Assembly: GCA_017450125.1 (NCBI GenBank) | Contig: JAFSWZ010000025.1 | Coordinates: forward strand, 96,477-160,476 | DNA: 64,000 nt | Origin: Synergistaceae bacterium | GTDB lineage: Bacteria > Synergistota > Synergistia > Synergistales > Aminobacteriaceae | Direction: 5' to 3' | Part shown: one piece after another, positions 7,926 to 15,860 of the stretch | Layout: each line of letters begins with the position of its first letter | Numbering within the stretch: the first letter of the stretch is position 1 | Position numbers and translations under genes: made by a program | The notes under the pieces: generated by a model | Told to the model about the DNA's origin: nothing | Database searches by the model: none | Seen by the model: only the letters and a program-made list of their open reading frames with translations

Positions 7926-9053
7926 TCACAGCGACAGCCGGCAGATTTTTACGAACACATCTACAGCTTCGCGAAGAATCTTGTCGTTGAAGTCGTAGCT
8001 TTCTGTGTGGATAGGAGGGTAATTCTCTCCGTTGCCGACGTAGAAGATTGCGCCGGGAATCTGCTTCATGTACCAGCCGAAGTCTTCAGAGGCACGGATA
8101 GCTTCGGGCATCTCTATGACCTTGAGGCCGAGAGATTCAGCCGCCAGCCTGACTTTCACCACGCATTCAGAATCGCTCACTGTCTCGGGGAAGTAGTCCT
8201 GAGACGAGAAGGAGACTTCTACGCCGTGATTTAATGCTACGCTTGCGGCCAAGCGTCTGGTGTCCGCGTCAAAGGCCTTCATGTCAGCTTCACGTTCAGC
8301 CCTGAGGGTCAGTGATAGTTCGCCGTCGCCGGGAGAGATGCCGAAGTTCTTTTCGCCGACCTTGACGTTGACGATGGTGCAGAGAACTTTCCGGCCGTCG
8401 TAGCGTTCGTAGAGCTCGCGGATGCCCATGATGAACCTTCCGACAACAAAAGAGGGGTTGCGTCCCCTCTCGGGTTCGCTGGCGTGTGAGGCTTTGCCCG
8501 TAAAGTGAACGGTCAAGCCCTGCGATGCGCACTGGCACAAACCGCTGCGAACAACTATGCTGCCTTCTGGGAAGCCGCTCCAGTTGTGGAAGGCGTAGAT
8601 CTCGCTGATGTTGCGTTCGCGGAGGAAGGAGGCGCATTCTTGGCCGCCCTGCCCGGTCTCTTCTGCGTGCTGGAAGATCAGGTACACCGAGCGCGTAGGG
8701 TTCATAGCGTCGAGTTCGAGGGCAAGCCCGCAGAGAGCGGCGCAGTGTCCGTCGTGCCCGCACTTGTGGGAGACACCGGGAGTTCGTGAGGCGTAGGGCA
8801 GGGAAATCCCCTCGTCAATGGGGAGAGCGTCCATGTCAGCACGAAAGGCGATCGCGCTCGTACTTTCGACGTAACGTGAGGCGTAGAACCATTTTCCGCA
8901 GTCGACGACGGCAAGGCGTGTGTTGTGTTCTATGAAGTCCATCAGCCTGCGCTTTGTGGCTGATTCTTGGCCGGAAAGTTCCGGGTACATGTGCAATTCA
9001 TGGCGCAGAGCAATAATCTTCTGCAAATTCTCATTGTTCAAAGTATCATTCAC
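7926..9053 (-). CDS. M20 family amidohydrolase
   Basis: 375 residues. This is a metal-dependent peptidase of the M20D aminoacylase/IAA-amino-acid hydrolase type. The sequence opens with L-R-H-E-L-H-M-Y-P-E-L-S and has RADMDALP, the metal-ligand loop KCGHDGHCA, HAEETGQGG with the catalytic Glu pair, and a dimerisation lid domain around residues 175-290. It hydrolyses N-acyl or amide bonds of amino acids, substrate unknown. The gene is 48 bases upstream of the binding-protein gene on the same strand, so the pair may be co-transcribed: uptake and deacylation of an amino-acid derivative would fit, as inference. Confidence 0.93.
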   Translation of the reverse strand: MNDTLNNENLQKIIALRHELHMYPELSGQESATKRRLMDFIEHNTRLAVVDCGKWFYASRYVESTSAIAFRADMDALPIDEGISLPYASRTPGVSHKCGHDGHCAALCGLALELDAMNPTRSVYLIFQHAEETGQGGQECASFLRERNISEIYAFHNWSGFPEGSIVVRSGLCQCASQGLTVHFTGKASHASEPERGRNPSFVVGRFIMGIRELYERYDGRKVLCTIVNVKVGEKNFGISPGDGELSLTLRAEREADMKAFDADTRRLAASVALNHGVEVSFSSQDYFPETVSDSECVVKVRLAAESLGLKVIEMPEAIRASEDFGWYMKQIPGAIFYVGNGENYPPIHTESYDFNDKILREAVDVFVKICRLSL

Positions 9054-9094
9054 CTCATTTAGTGCTATTATCTAACATCAATGCTGGGTAGCAG

Positions 9095-9127
9095 TGTTAA
9101 ATGTTCGGCAGGCCTTCACATTTAACA
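9095..9127. promoter_or_regulatory. Perfect 10-bp inverted repeat upstream of the amidohydrolase gene
   Basis: Arms TGTTAAATGT (9095-9104) and ACATTTAACA (9118-9127) are exact complements around a 13-base spacer. No T-run follows on either strand, so it is not a normal intrinsic terminator. It lies 42 bases upstream of the amidohydrolase start codon on the minus strand, a suitable place for an operator. Confidence 0.4.
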
Positions 9128-9151
9128 ACCCGCCCACCCACCCGCTACGCG

Positions 9152-9177
9152 AAAACGACACATGCCCGTGTCATTTT
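9152..9177 (-). terminator. Intrinsic terminator of the uvrB-chromate operon
   Basis: On the minus strand a 10-bp stem (AAAATGACAC with GTGTCGTTTT, one T-G pair) around a 6-base loop ends in a short T-run, 14 bases after the end of the second chromate gene. Confidence 0.6.
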
Positions 9178-9190
9178 CCCCCCCAAAAAC

Positions 9191-9739
9191 CTACAGGCCT
9201 ATCACTCCATACATAATTATTCCTGCAACCGCGCTGAATAATAGCACCTTCGGGATTGAGAGCTTGAACTTCATCAGCAGAACCAAGTCCACAGCCCCCA
9301 GCACAGCAGACGGCAGGTTCACAGCCCCAGCCTCGAGGTAGTTCGCCGCCGCCAAGTCAAGCACTACACCAGCGACCATCCCCACACACGCAGGACGCAC
9401 GCCCGTCATGACCTGCCCGAGACGCTTGCTGTCCCTGAAACGGTCGAAGAACACCGCCGCAACCGCACACAGCGTGAACGTCGGCGCAAGTGCCCCCATG
9501 TTCGCCACAAACGCACCAAGAACACCAGCCGCCCGCATTCCCGCGAAAGTCGCACAGTTCAGGCCAAGAGGGCCGGGAGTCATCTCCGCAATCGCCACAA
9601 TGTCAGAGACTTCGTGAGCGTTCATCCAGCCGTGAGAAGTCATCTCGTGCGAGATAAGCGGAATCATCGACAGCCCGCCGAAGCTCGTAAAGCCTATCTT
9701 CACGAAGCTCCAGAACAGCTCAAGCAGAAGCATCATCAC
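9191..9739 (-). CDS. Chromate transporter family protein, half-size (second of pair)
   Basis: 182 residues, one CHR domain. The domain opens with S-F-V-K-I-G-F-T-S-F-G-G-L-S-M-I-P and includes A-I-A-E-M-T-P-G-P, which are the duplicated CHR signatures, followed by five to six membrane helices. Short CHR proteins work as pairs of opposite membrane orientation; its partner starts upstream and the two genes overlap by 20 bases. They export chromate or transport sulfate-like anions. The real substrate here is not visible from sequence. Confidence 0.9.
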   Translation of the reverse strand: MMMLLLELFWSFVKIGFTSFGGLSMIPLISHEMTSHGWMNAHEVSDIVAIAEMTPGPLGLNCATFAGMRAAGVLGAFVANMGALAPTFTLCAVAAVFFDRFRDSKRLGQVMTGVRPACVGMVAGVVLDLAAANYLEAGAVNLPSAVLGAVDLVLLMKFKLSIPKVLLFSAVAGIIMYGVIGL

Positions 9740-10274
9740 TCTTCCTCCTCTCGTACCACTCGCAGATTGCCAGCCCGCACACAGCTCCGATGAGAACGAG
9801 CATTATCGGGCTGACCTTCAGGAAGAAGTACAGCACGAACATTCCCAGCGCAACAACGTAGCACGGCGGGAACTTGAAGGCACTCTTCACCATCGCCATC
9901 AACGCACTGAGAATCACAGGCGCAACAGCGGCACGAACTCCCTTCATCGCACTAGCTACCCATATGTTGCTCTGGAAGGCTGTGTAGAAACCGGTTATCA
10001 GCAGCAAAATTATCATGGGCACAGTTATCATGCCGAACATGCACGCAACCCCGCCCCAGAAGCCCGCTATCCTGTGGCCGTAGAACATCGCGATGTTGCC
10101 GATCATCGTTCCGGGCAGTGAGCGGCCTATGCTGGTTATGTCTAGTAACTCTTCGTCGGTCAGAGAGTGCTCCTTCTCCACGTAGAGTTCTCTCATCTGC
10201 GCAACTATGCTCCAGCCACCGCCGAAGGTGAAGCTCCCGAACTTCAGGAACTGCAGGTAGAGTTTCGCAAGCAT
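9720..10274 (-). CDS. Chromate transporter family protein, half-size (first of pair)
   Basis: 184 residues, single CHR domain with F-L-K-F-G-S-F-T-F-G-G-G-W-S-I at the N-terminus and S-I-G-R-S-L-P-G-T-M in the position of the second CHR motif, then several hydrophobic helices and a basic tail. It begins 4 bases after the uvrB stop and overlaps its partner, so uvrB and the two transporters form one transcription unit. Presumed partner of the following gene in a heterodimeric anion transporter. Confidence 0.9.
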   Translation of the reverse strand: MLAKLYLQFLKFGSFTFGGGWSIVAQMRELYVEKEHSLTDEELLDITSIGRSLPGTMIGNIAMFYGHRIAGFWGGVACMFGMITVPMIILLLITGFYTAFQSNIWVASAMKGVRAAVAPVILSALMAMVKSAFKFPPCYVVALGMFVLYFFLKVSPIMLVLIGAVCGLAICEWYERRKSDDASA

Positions 10275-10278
10275 GTAT

Positions 10279-12258
10279 TTATTCCCCCTTTGAGGCTCTG
10301 ATTTCCGCTATGGTATCACGAATCGCCGCCGCCCTCTCAAAGTCAAGCTCCTCGACAGCCTTCCACATCGCCTCCTCGAGCTCAGGGACAGTCAGCTTAC
10401 CGGCACGCTTCGTCCTCCGTGTTACGCCGCCTGCAGTTCTCTCCTCCGTGAACGCCGCCGCAAGTTCGGGAGGCAGCAAGTCCGCAACATCCTTCGTGAT
10501 GCTCTTCGGCGTGATGCCGTGCTCCTCGTTGAACGCAATCTGCTTCTCGCGCCGACGCTTCGTCTCGCTCACTGCAAGACGTATGCTGTCGGTCATGTTG
10601 TCCGCGTACAGAATAATCTTGCTATTGATGTTCCGTGCCGCCCTGCCCATAATCTGAATCAGTGAGCGGTACGACCTCAGGAAACCCTCTCTATCAGCGT
10701 CAAGAATCGCGACCAGCGTAACTTCCGGCAGATCCATTCCCTCACGCAGAAGATTTATCCCTACCAGCACATCAATTTTCCCTGCCCGCAAGTCCCGAAT
10801 CAGCTCCGCGCGCTCAAACGTGTTCAGCTCAGAGTGTATGTACTTCACCCTGAACTTCAGCTCCGTAAGGTAGTCGGCCAAGTCCTCAGACTCCCTCTTC
10901 GTCAGCGTAAGGACTAATGCGCGTTCGTTCCTGTCCTTGAGCTCCCGCAGGCGGTCAATGAGGTCATCAACCTGCGTCTTGGCCGGAGCTACTTCGACCT
11001 CCGGGTCAGGGATTCCCGTCGGACGTATGACCTGCTCGGCAATAACACTCGAAGTCCCCAGCTCATAGTCTCCGGGTGTCGCCGACACAAACACCGCCTG
11101 ATGTATGTGCCCCTCGAACTCCTGCCACTGAAGCGGGCGGTTGTCCATGCACGACGCGAGACGAAACCCGTTCTCCACAAGAACCTTCTTGCGCGCACGG
11201 TCGCCGTTGAACATCCCGCGAACCTGCGGAAGGGTGATGTGTGATTCATCGACGACAAGCAGGAAGTCTTCCGGGAAAAAGTCTATCAGAGTTCCGGGCG
11301 GGTCTCCGTGCTTCCGGCCGTCAAGGTACACGGAATAGTTCTCGATGCCCGAACAGTAACCCGCCTCCTGCATCATCTCGAGGTCATAGAGCGTACGCAT
11401 CTTTATCCTCTGTGCCTCAACAAGCCTGCCCTGTAGTGTGAAGTCCCTCTCCGTCCGGCCAAGCTCCTCGAGAATCTGAGGTACTGCCAGCTTTATCGCG
11501 TCGTCCTGCGTAACATAATGCTGTGCCGGGAAGATTGAGGCCTCCTCCGCACGCTCAATGACGTGGCCGGTAAGAGGCTCGGTGATGTCGATTCTCTCTA
11601 TCTCGTCGTCAAAGAACGTTACCCTTATGCCCATGTCCTCCTCGTATGCCGGGAAAATCTCTACAGTGTCGCCGCGTACCCTGAACTTCCCGGGCTCGGG
11701 CGTGTAGTCGGAACGTTCGTAGTAGTTGCTCACCAGACGGGACAGAAAATCCCGCTGGTCTGCCTTGTCGCCGACAGAGAAGCGTATTATTGCCTCCTCG
11801 TAGTTCACTTTCTCACCCAAGCCATAGATACATGACACGCTCGCCACTACGATAACATCCCTGCGCTCGATTAGTGCCTTCGTTGCCGAGAGCCTGAGCC
11901 TCTCTATCCTCTCGTTGACCGAAGCATCTTTCTCTATGTATGTGTCGCTCTGCGGAATGTACGCTTCCGGCTGGTAGTAGTCATAGTAACTCACGAAGTA
12001 CCTGACTGCGTTCTCGGGGAAGAAGGCCTTGAACTCGCTGTAGAGCTGTGCGGCTAAGGTCTTGTTGTGTGCCAGGACGAGAGTCGGGCGGTTTAGGGCG
12101 GCAATGACGTTTGCGACGGTGAAGGTCTTTCCGCTCCCTGTAACGCCCATCAGCGTCTGGAATCTGTTTCCGGCTTTAAGGGACTGAACTAGCGAGTCGA
12201 TGGCTTCGGGCTGGTCTCCTGATGGCGGCCAGTTGGAATATAGCACAAAGTTTTTCAT
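10279..12258 (-). CDS. uvrB: Excinuclease ABC subunit B
   Basis: 659 residues. UvrB is the damage-verifying helicase-like subunit of nucleotide excision repair, loaded by UvrA and then bound by UvrC. Visible are the Walker A loop GVTGSGKTFT, the beta-hairpin region with YYDYYQPEAYIP, the Walker B region VVDESH, motif VI QIMGRAARN, and a C-terminal UVR motif (LEEAMWKAVEELDFERAA-type) that contacts UvrC. The ATG at 12258 is preferred to one 20 codons upstream because a GAGAGG ribosome site precedes it and the protein then starts F-V-L-Y-S-N-W-P-P-S-G-D-Q-P as in homologues. It leads the operon with two chromate transporters. Confidence 0.98.
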   Translation of the reverse strand: MKNFVLYSNWPPSGDQPEAIDSLVQSLKAGNRFQTLMGVTGSGKTFTVANVIAALNRPTLVLAHNKTLAAQLYSEFKAFFPENAVRYFVSYYDYYQPEAYIPQSDTYIEKDASVNERIERLRLSATKALIERRDVIVVASVSCIYGLGEKVNYEEAIIRFSVGDKADQRDFLSRLVSNYYERSDYTPEPGKFRVRGDTVEIFPAYEEDMGIRVTFFDDEIERIDITEPLTGHVIERAEEASIFPAQHYVTQDDAIKLAVPQILEELGRTERDFTLQGRLVEAQRIKMRTLYDLEMMQEAGYCSGIENYSVYLDGRKHGDPPGTLIDFFPEDFLLVVDESHITLPQVRGMFNGDRARKKVLVENGFRLASCMDNRPLQWQEFEGHIHQAVFVSATPGDYELGTSSVIAEQVIRPTGIPDPEVEVAPAKTQVDDLIDRLRELKDRNERALVLTLTKRESEDLADYLTELKFRVKYIHSELNTFERAELIRDLRAGKIDVLVGINLLREGMDLPEVTLVAILDADREGFLRSYRSLIQIMGRAARNINSKIILYADNMTDSIRLAVSETKRRREKQIAFNEEHGITPKSITKDVADLLPPELAAAFTEERTAGGVTRRTKRAGKLTVPELEEAMWKAVEELDFERAAAIRDTIAEIRASKGE

Positions 12259-12316
12259 GGGTAACCTCTCGTAATGTAAAATATCGAGTATCTTAACATC
12301 GGGAGAATGATATTCC

Positions 12317-12892
12317 ATGACCAGAAAAATTGCTGTGCTTGCCGTTATCGCTGTGATGCTGACTTGCGGGAGCTCTGAGGCCGCGAAGAAGAAAGTTCCC
12401 GCCGTAACCTACACTCCGCGAGAGATTCCGTCGTCGATGCTCCTGCCGCCGTTCAAGAACCCGGTAGAGGCTGACCTCAGGAAGAGCAAACTTCACATCA
12501 GCTTCAAGGGGGCATTCAGGGGCATCGATAAGGAGGGCGAGCCTAACGACTGGGTGTACCTGGCGTTCATAGCGCGTCCGCAGAAGGACATGTACCTTGC
12601 TGTCGGCCAGTCGGAACTGTTCGACGGAACGGGCAGACGCTACATGTACCGCTCAATCCCGAAGATAGGCAGCGAGCACGTGTTCGGGCGCAATATTGTC
12701 GGCGGGGTGGCTGTGCCTGTGCTTGTGGGTGTGAACATGCCGATTGCGGAGGCGGGGGATCTTCCTTCTATCGCGCGCGTAACTGTAACGTTCAGCGGTG
12801 AGACGCTGGAGTTCAGGAACGTTCAGTCGGAGGAGGGGTACATCTGGGAAGAAGTCAGGGACACAGAGGGTACGCTGGATGACGAGCAATAG
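12317..12892 (+). CDS. Secreted protein of unknown function
   Basis: 191 residues. The N-terminus is a clear Sec signal peptide (basic start, hydrophobic core about 5-15, cleavage near S-S-E-A-A). The mature part is beta-rich and has no motif that I recognise; it contains an F-x-G-x-G-R-R-Y-M-Y segment and ends in a very acidic tail. The start is divergent from uvrB with 58 bases between them. Its 3' end overlaps the methylase start by 14 bases, so the two may be expressed together although no functional link is obvious. Confidence 0.75.
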   Translation: MTRKIAVLAVIAVMLTCGSSEAAKKKVPAVTYTPREIPSSMLLPPFKNPVEADLRKSKLHISFKGAFRGIDKEGEPNDWVYLAFIARPQKDMYLAVGQSELFDGTGRRYMYRSIPKIGSEHVFGRNIVGGVAVPVLVGVNMPIAEAGDLPSIARVTVTFSGETLEFRNVQSEEGYIWEEVRDTEGTLDDEQ

Positions 12893-13970
12893 AGCCCTTC
12901 ACGCGGCATCAATCGCTCAGCAGGATGAGTTCTACACGCAGTTCACTGACGTTCAGGAGGAACTCGGCCACTACTGGGAACACTTTCGGGGCGCAAAGAT
13001 TCTGTGCAACTGCGATGACCCTTTCGAGAGCAGCTTCTTCCGCTACCTCGCGCTTCAGTTCGCGTATCTGGGCATCAAGAAGCTCACGGCGACATGCTAC
13101 GCGGGAAGTCCCATCGCCCAGCAACAGTTATCGCTGTTCGAGGAGGACACTCCCGCCCCGAAGCGCAAACCTTACTGCGCAACGATCACCGACTACCGCG
13201 ACTGGAACGGCGACGGCCGCACTGACCTGCTGGACGTGCGCTACATGCTCGAGCACCAGATCGGGTGCACGGTCAGAGTCCTGCAGGGGGACGGGGATTT
13301 TCGGAGTCCCGAGTGCGTGGAGCTCCTCAAGGACGCGGACATAGTCATCACGAACCCGCCCTTCTCGCTCTTCCGTGAGTTCGTCGCGCTGATGATGGAG
13401 CACAACAAGAAGTTTCTCATTCTCGGGAACAAGAACGCAGTAACGTACAAGGAGATTTTCCCTCTGAGTCAGCAGGGCAAGATGTGGCTTGGGCATCGGA
13501 ACATGAACAGCGACTTCTGGCTGGAAGTTCCGAGCTACGAGAACTACGAGAAAACCGACGAACAGGGGCGGAGGCTGAAGCACATCATGGCTTGCTGGTA
13601 CACGAACCTTCCGATCACGAAGCGGCATGAGTTCCTGACGCTGCTCTACCCCTACACGCCCGAAGAGTACCCCCGCTACGACAACTACGATGCTATAGAG
13701 GTGAGCCGCACGGACCGCATTCCGATGGACTACGACGGAGTGATGGGCGTGCCGATAACCTTCCTCGACAAGTACTGCCCCAGCCAGTTCGAGATTGTGG
13801 GGTGCACGTACGCCTACGGAGACCCGGGCTGCCACGTTCCCGGCACGACGTGGAACGCACGCATCAACGGCAGGGACATCTACAAGCGGCTGTTCATCCG
13901 CAAGAAACAGTACGACGAGAACGGCAGCTTCTACGTCGTCAAACATTACGGCCCCGATGGTATAGAATAG
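12879..13970 (+). CDS. EcoRI-family adenine-specific DNA methyltransferase, no cognate nuclease nearby
   Basis: 363 residues. The opening D-E-F-Y-T-Q-F-T-D-V-Q-E-E-L, then L-C-N-C-D-D-P-F-E-S and the catalytic NPPFSLFREF (NPPF at residues 159-162) are features of M.EcoRI-like enzymes that methylate adenine at N6. K-F-L-I-L-G-N-K-N-A-V-T-Y-K-E is a further family block. No restriction gene lies on either side, so it is probably an orphan modification enzyme. A dockerin-like EF-hand loop, DWNGDGRTDLLD (residues 108-119), sits between the N-terminal part and the NPPF motif. The ATG at 12879 gives the family's start; the frame extends further upstream only inside the preceding gene. Confidence 0.92.
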   Translation: MTSNRALHAASIAQQDEFYTQFTDVQEELGHYWEHFRGAKILCNCDDPFESSFFRYLALQFAYLGIKKLTATCYAGSPIAQQQLSLFEEDTPAPKRKPYCATITDYRDWNGDGRTDLLDVRYMLEHQIGCTVRVLQGDGDFRSPECVELLKDADIVITNPPFSLFREFVALMMEHNKKFLILGNKNAVTYKEIFPLSQQGKMWLGHRNMNSDFWLEVPSYENYEKTDEQGRRLKHIMACWYTNLPITKRHEFLTLLYPYTPEEYPRYDNYDAIEVSRTDRIPMDYDGVMGVPITFLDKYCPSQFEIVGCTYAYGDPGCHVPGTTWNARINGRDIYKRLFIRKKQYDENGSFYVVKHYGPDGIE

Positions 13971-14002
13971 TAACCACAACAACGAAGGGAGACATCACAA
14001 TC

Positions 14003-15835
14003 ATGTGCGGAATATTGGGCTACACAGGCGACCGCCAGGCCAGCGGCATCCTCCTCGCAGGGCTCGCCAGACTCGAATACAGGGGCTACGACTCAGCAGG
14101 AATTGCAGTGCTCGACGGCGGGACGGTCAAGGTCGAGAAGAACAAGGGCCGCCTCAAAGTCCTCGAGGACAAGATACACGGCGGAAAAGACATCACAGGA
14201 ACGTGCGGCATCGGCCACACCCGCTGGGCAACACACGGAGAACCTTCCGACGTAAATGCCCATCCCCTCTGGAGCGATGACATGTCCGTAGTCGCAGTGC
14301 ATAACGGCATTGTAGAGAATTACCGCGAAATCAAGAACATGCTCGCAAATCACGGCTACGAGTTCTATTCACAGACGGACACGGAAGCCGCCGTAAAACT
14401 CATCGATTACTACTACAAGCAGTCCCACAGCCCGCTGAAAGCCATCACCGAAGCAATAAAGGTTATAGAGGGTTCGTACTGTTTTGTGATGCTGTTCAAG
14501 GATTTTCCCGGCGAAGTCTGGGGCGCGCGCAAAGACCTTCCGTTAATCGCGGGTCAGGGCAAAGGCGAGTCCTTCCTTGCGTCCGACGTTTCGGCAATTC
14601 TTCAGGACACGCGCTCTGTGTACTACCTCGACAACATGGACATCGTACAGCTCAAGAAGGGAGTTGTGCGCTTCTTCGACACGGAGGGCTACGCGAAGCA
14701 CAAGGAGATAAGCGAAGTAACTTGGGATGCTCAGGCGGCGGAGAAGGGCGGCTTTGAGCACTTCATGATGAAGGAGATTCACGAGCAGGCACGGGCAGTC
14801 AGGGACACGTTCGGGTCAGTGTTCCACAGCGGAAAGATAGACCTCTCGGACGTTGGGCTGAATGACGAGGCGATGAAGAACATCTCGCAGGTGTACGTGA
14901 TTGCGTGCGGTTCGGCGTACCACGTCGGAGCGGCGGCACAGTACGTCATTGAGGATCTCGCGAAAATCCCCGTGAGGATAGAGCTTGCGTCGGAGTTCCG
15001 TTACCGTTCGATGCCCCTCGACAAGAATGCTCTTGCGGTAATAATCTCGCAGTCAGGAGAGACAGCCGACACTTTGGCGGCAATGCGTCTTGCGCACGAC
15101 AGCGGCATAAAGACCCTCGCGATCGTCAACGTTGTGGGGAGCACGATAGCCCGCGAGGCGGATAACGTCTTCTACACGATGGCCGGGCCTGAAATCGCCG
15201 TCGCAACAACAAAGGCTTACAGTGCACAGCTGATTGCGTGTTACGTTCTTGCGATGGAGCTTGCCCGCGCGCGGGGAACAATCGCGAACACTTATTACGA
15301 GCACTTAATCGGAGAGATTCAGCGTCTGCCGGAGAAGATTGACGAGATTCTTGACGAGAAGGGAAGCCTTGAGGAGCTTGCAGGCCGTTTCGTGAATGCC
15401 CGCAACGCGTTCTATCTCGGACGGAATATAGATTACGCGGTTGCGATGGAAGGCAGCCTGAAGATGAAGGAAATCAGTTACCTTCACAGCGAGGCAATAG
15501 CTGCGGGAGAGATGAAGCACGGGCCGATAAGCCTTATCGAACGCGGGATGCTTGTAGCGGGAATAATGACGCAGAAGAATCTTTCTCTGAAGATAGCGAG
15601 CAACATGCTGGAGGCGAAGAGCAGGGGAGGATTTATCCTGATGATAGCCATGCGTGGATGCGAAGCCCTGAAGGAGGAAGCGGATATGATTTTCACAGTG
15701 CCTGAGACGGACGAACATTTGAGCGCGAGCCTTGCGGTGATTCCGTTGCAGCTGCTGGGGTATTATGTTGCGGTTGCGAGGAAGCTGGATGTGGACAAGC
15801 CGCGAAACCTCGCTAAGAGCGTAACAGTAGAGTAG
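14003..15835 (+). CDS. glmS: Glutamine-fructose-6-phosphate aminotransferase
   Basis: 610 residues. It makes glucosamine 6-phosphate from fructose 6-phosphate and glutamine, the first step to peptidoglycan and LPS amino sugars. Starting Met is followed by the catalytic Cys (M-C-G-I-L-G-Y), with L-E-Y-R-G-Y-D-S-A-G and H-T-R-W-A-T-H-G in the glutaminase domain (about 1-220), then two SIS sugar isomerase domains (from about 285 and 455) containing S-Q-S-G-E-T-A-D-T and the C-terminal L-A-K-S-V-T-V-E tail. Start chosen so that Cys2 can act as the N-terminal nucleophile. I see no glmS ribozyme in the 32 bases upstream. Confidence 0.98.
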   Translation: MCGILGYTGDRQASGILLAGLARLEYRGYDSAGIAVLDGGTVKVEKNKGRLKVLEDKIHGGKDITGTCGIGHTRWATHGEPSDVNAHPLWSDDMSVVAVHNGIVENYREIKNMLANHGYEFYSQTDTEAAVKLIDYYYKQSHSPLKAITEAIKVIEGSYCFVMLFKDFPGEVWGARKDLPLIAGQGKGESFLASDVSAILQDTRSVYYLDNMDIVQLKKGVVRFFDTEGYAKHKEISEVTWDAQAAEKGGFEHFMMKEIHEQARAVRDTFGSVFHSGKIDLSDVGLNDEAMKNISQVYVIACGSAYHVGAAAQYVIEDLAKIPVRIELASEFRYRSMPLDKNALAVIISQSGETADTLAAMRLAHDSGIKTLAIVNVVGSTIAREADNVFYTMAGPEIAVATTKAYSAQLIACYVLAMELARARGTIANTYYEHLIGEIQRLPEKIDEILDEKGSLEELAGRFVNARNAFYLGRNIDYAVAMEGSLKMKEISYLHSEAIAAGEMKHGPISLIERGMLVAGIMTQKNLSLKIASNMLEAKSRGGFILMIAMRGCEALKEEADMIFTVPETDEHLSASLAVIPLQLLGYYVAVARKLDVDKPRNLAKSVTVE

Positions 15836-15840
15836 ACAGA

Positions 15841-15860
15841 AGGGGGACGATGCTCCCCCT
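15841..15860. terminator. Hairpin between convergent glmS and the glycosidase gene
   Basis: AGGGGGA and TCCCCCT pair around a 6-base loop, directly after glmS and reaching the stop codon of the convergent glycosidase gene. The T-run is weak on both sides. Confidence 0.5.

Noticed and set aside
13971..14002. glmS ribozyme upstream of glmS
   Set aside because: Only 32 bases separate glmS from the methylase, far too few for the ribozyme, and no conserved ribozyme core is seen.
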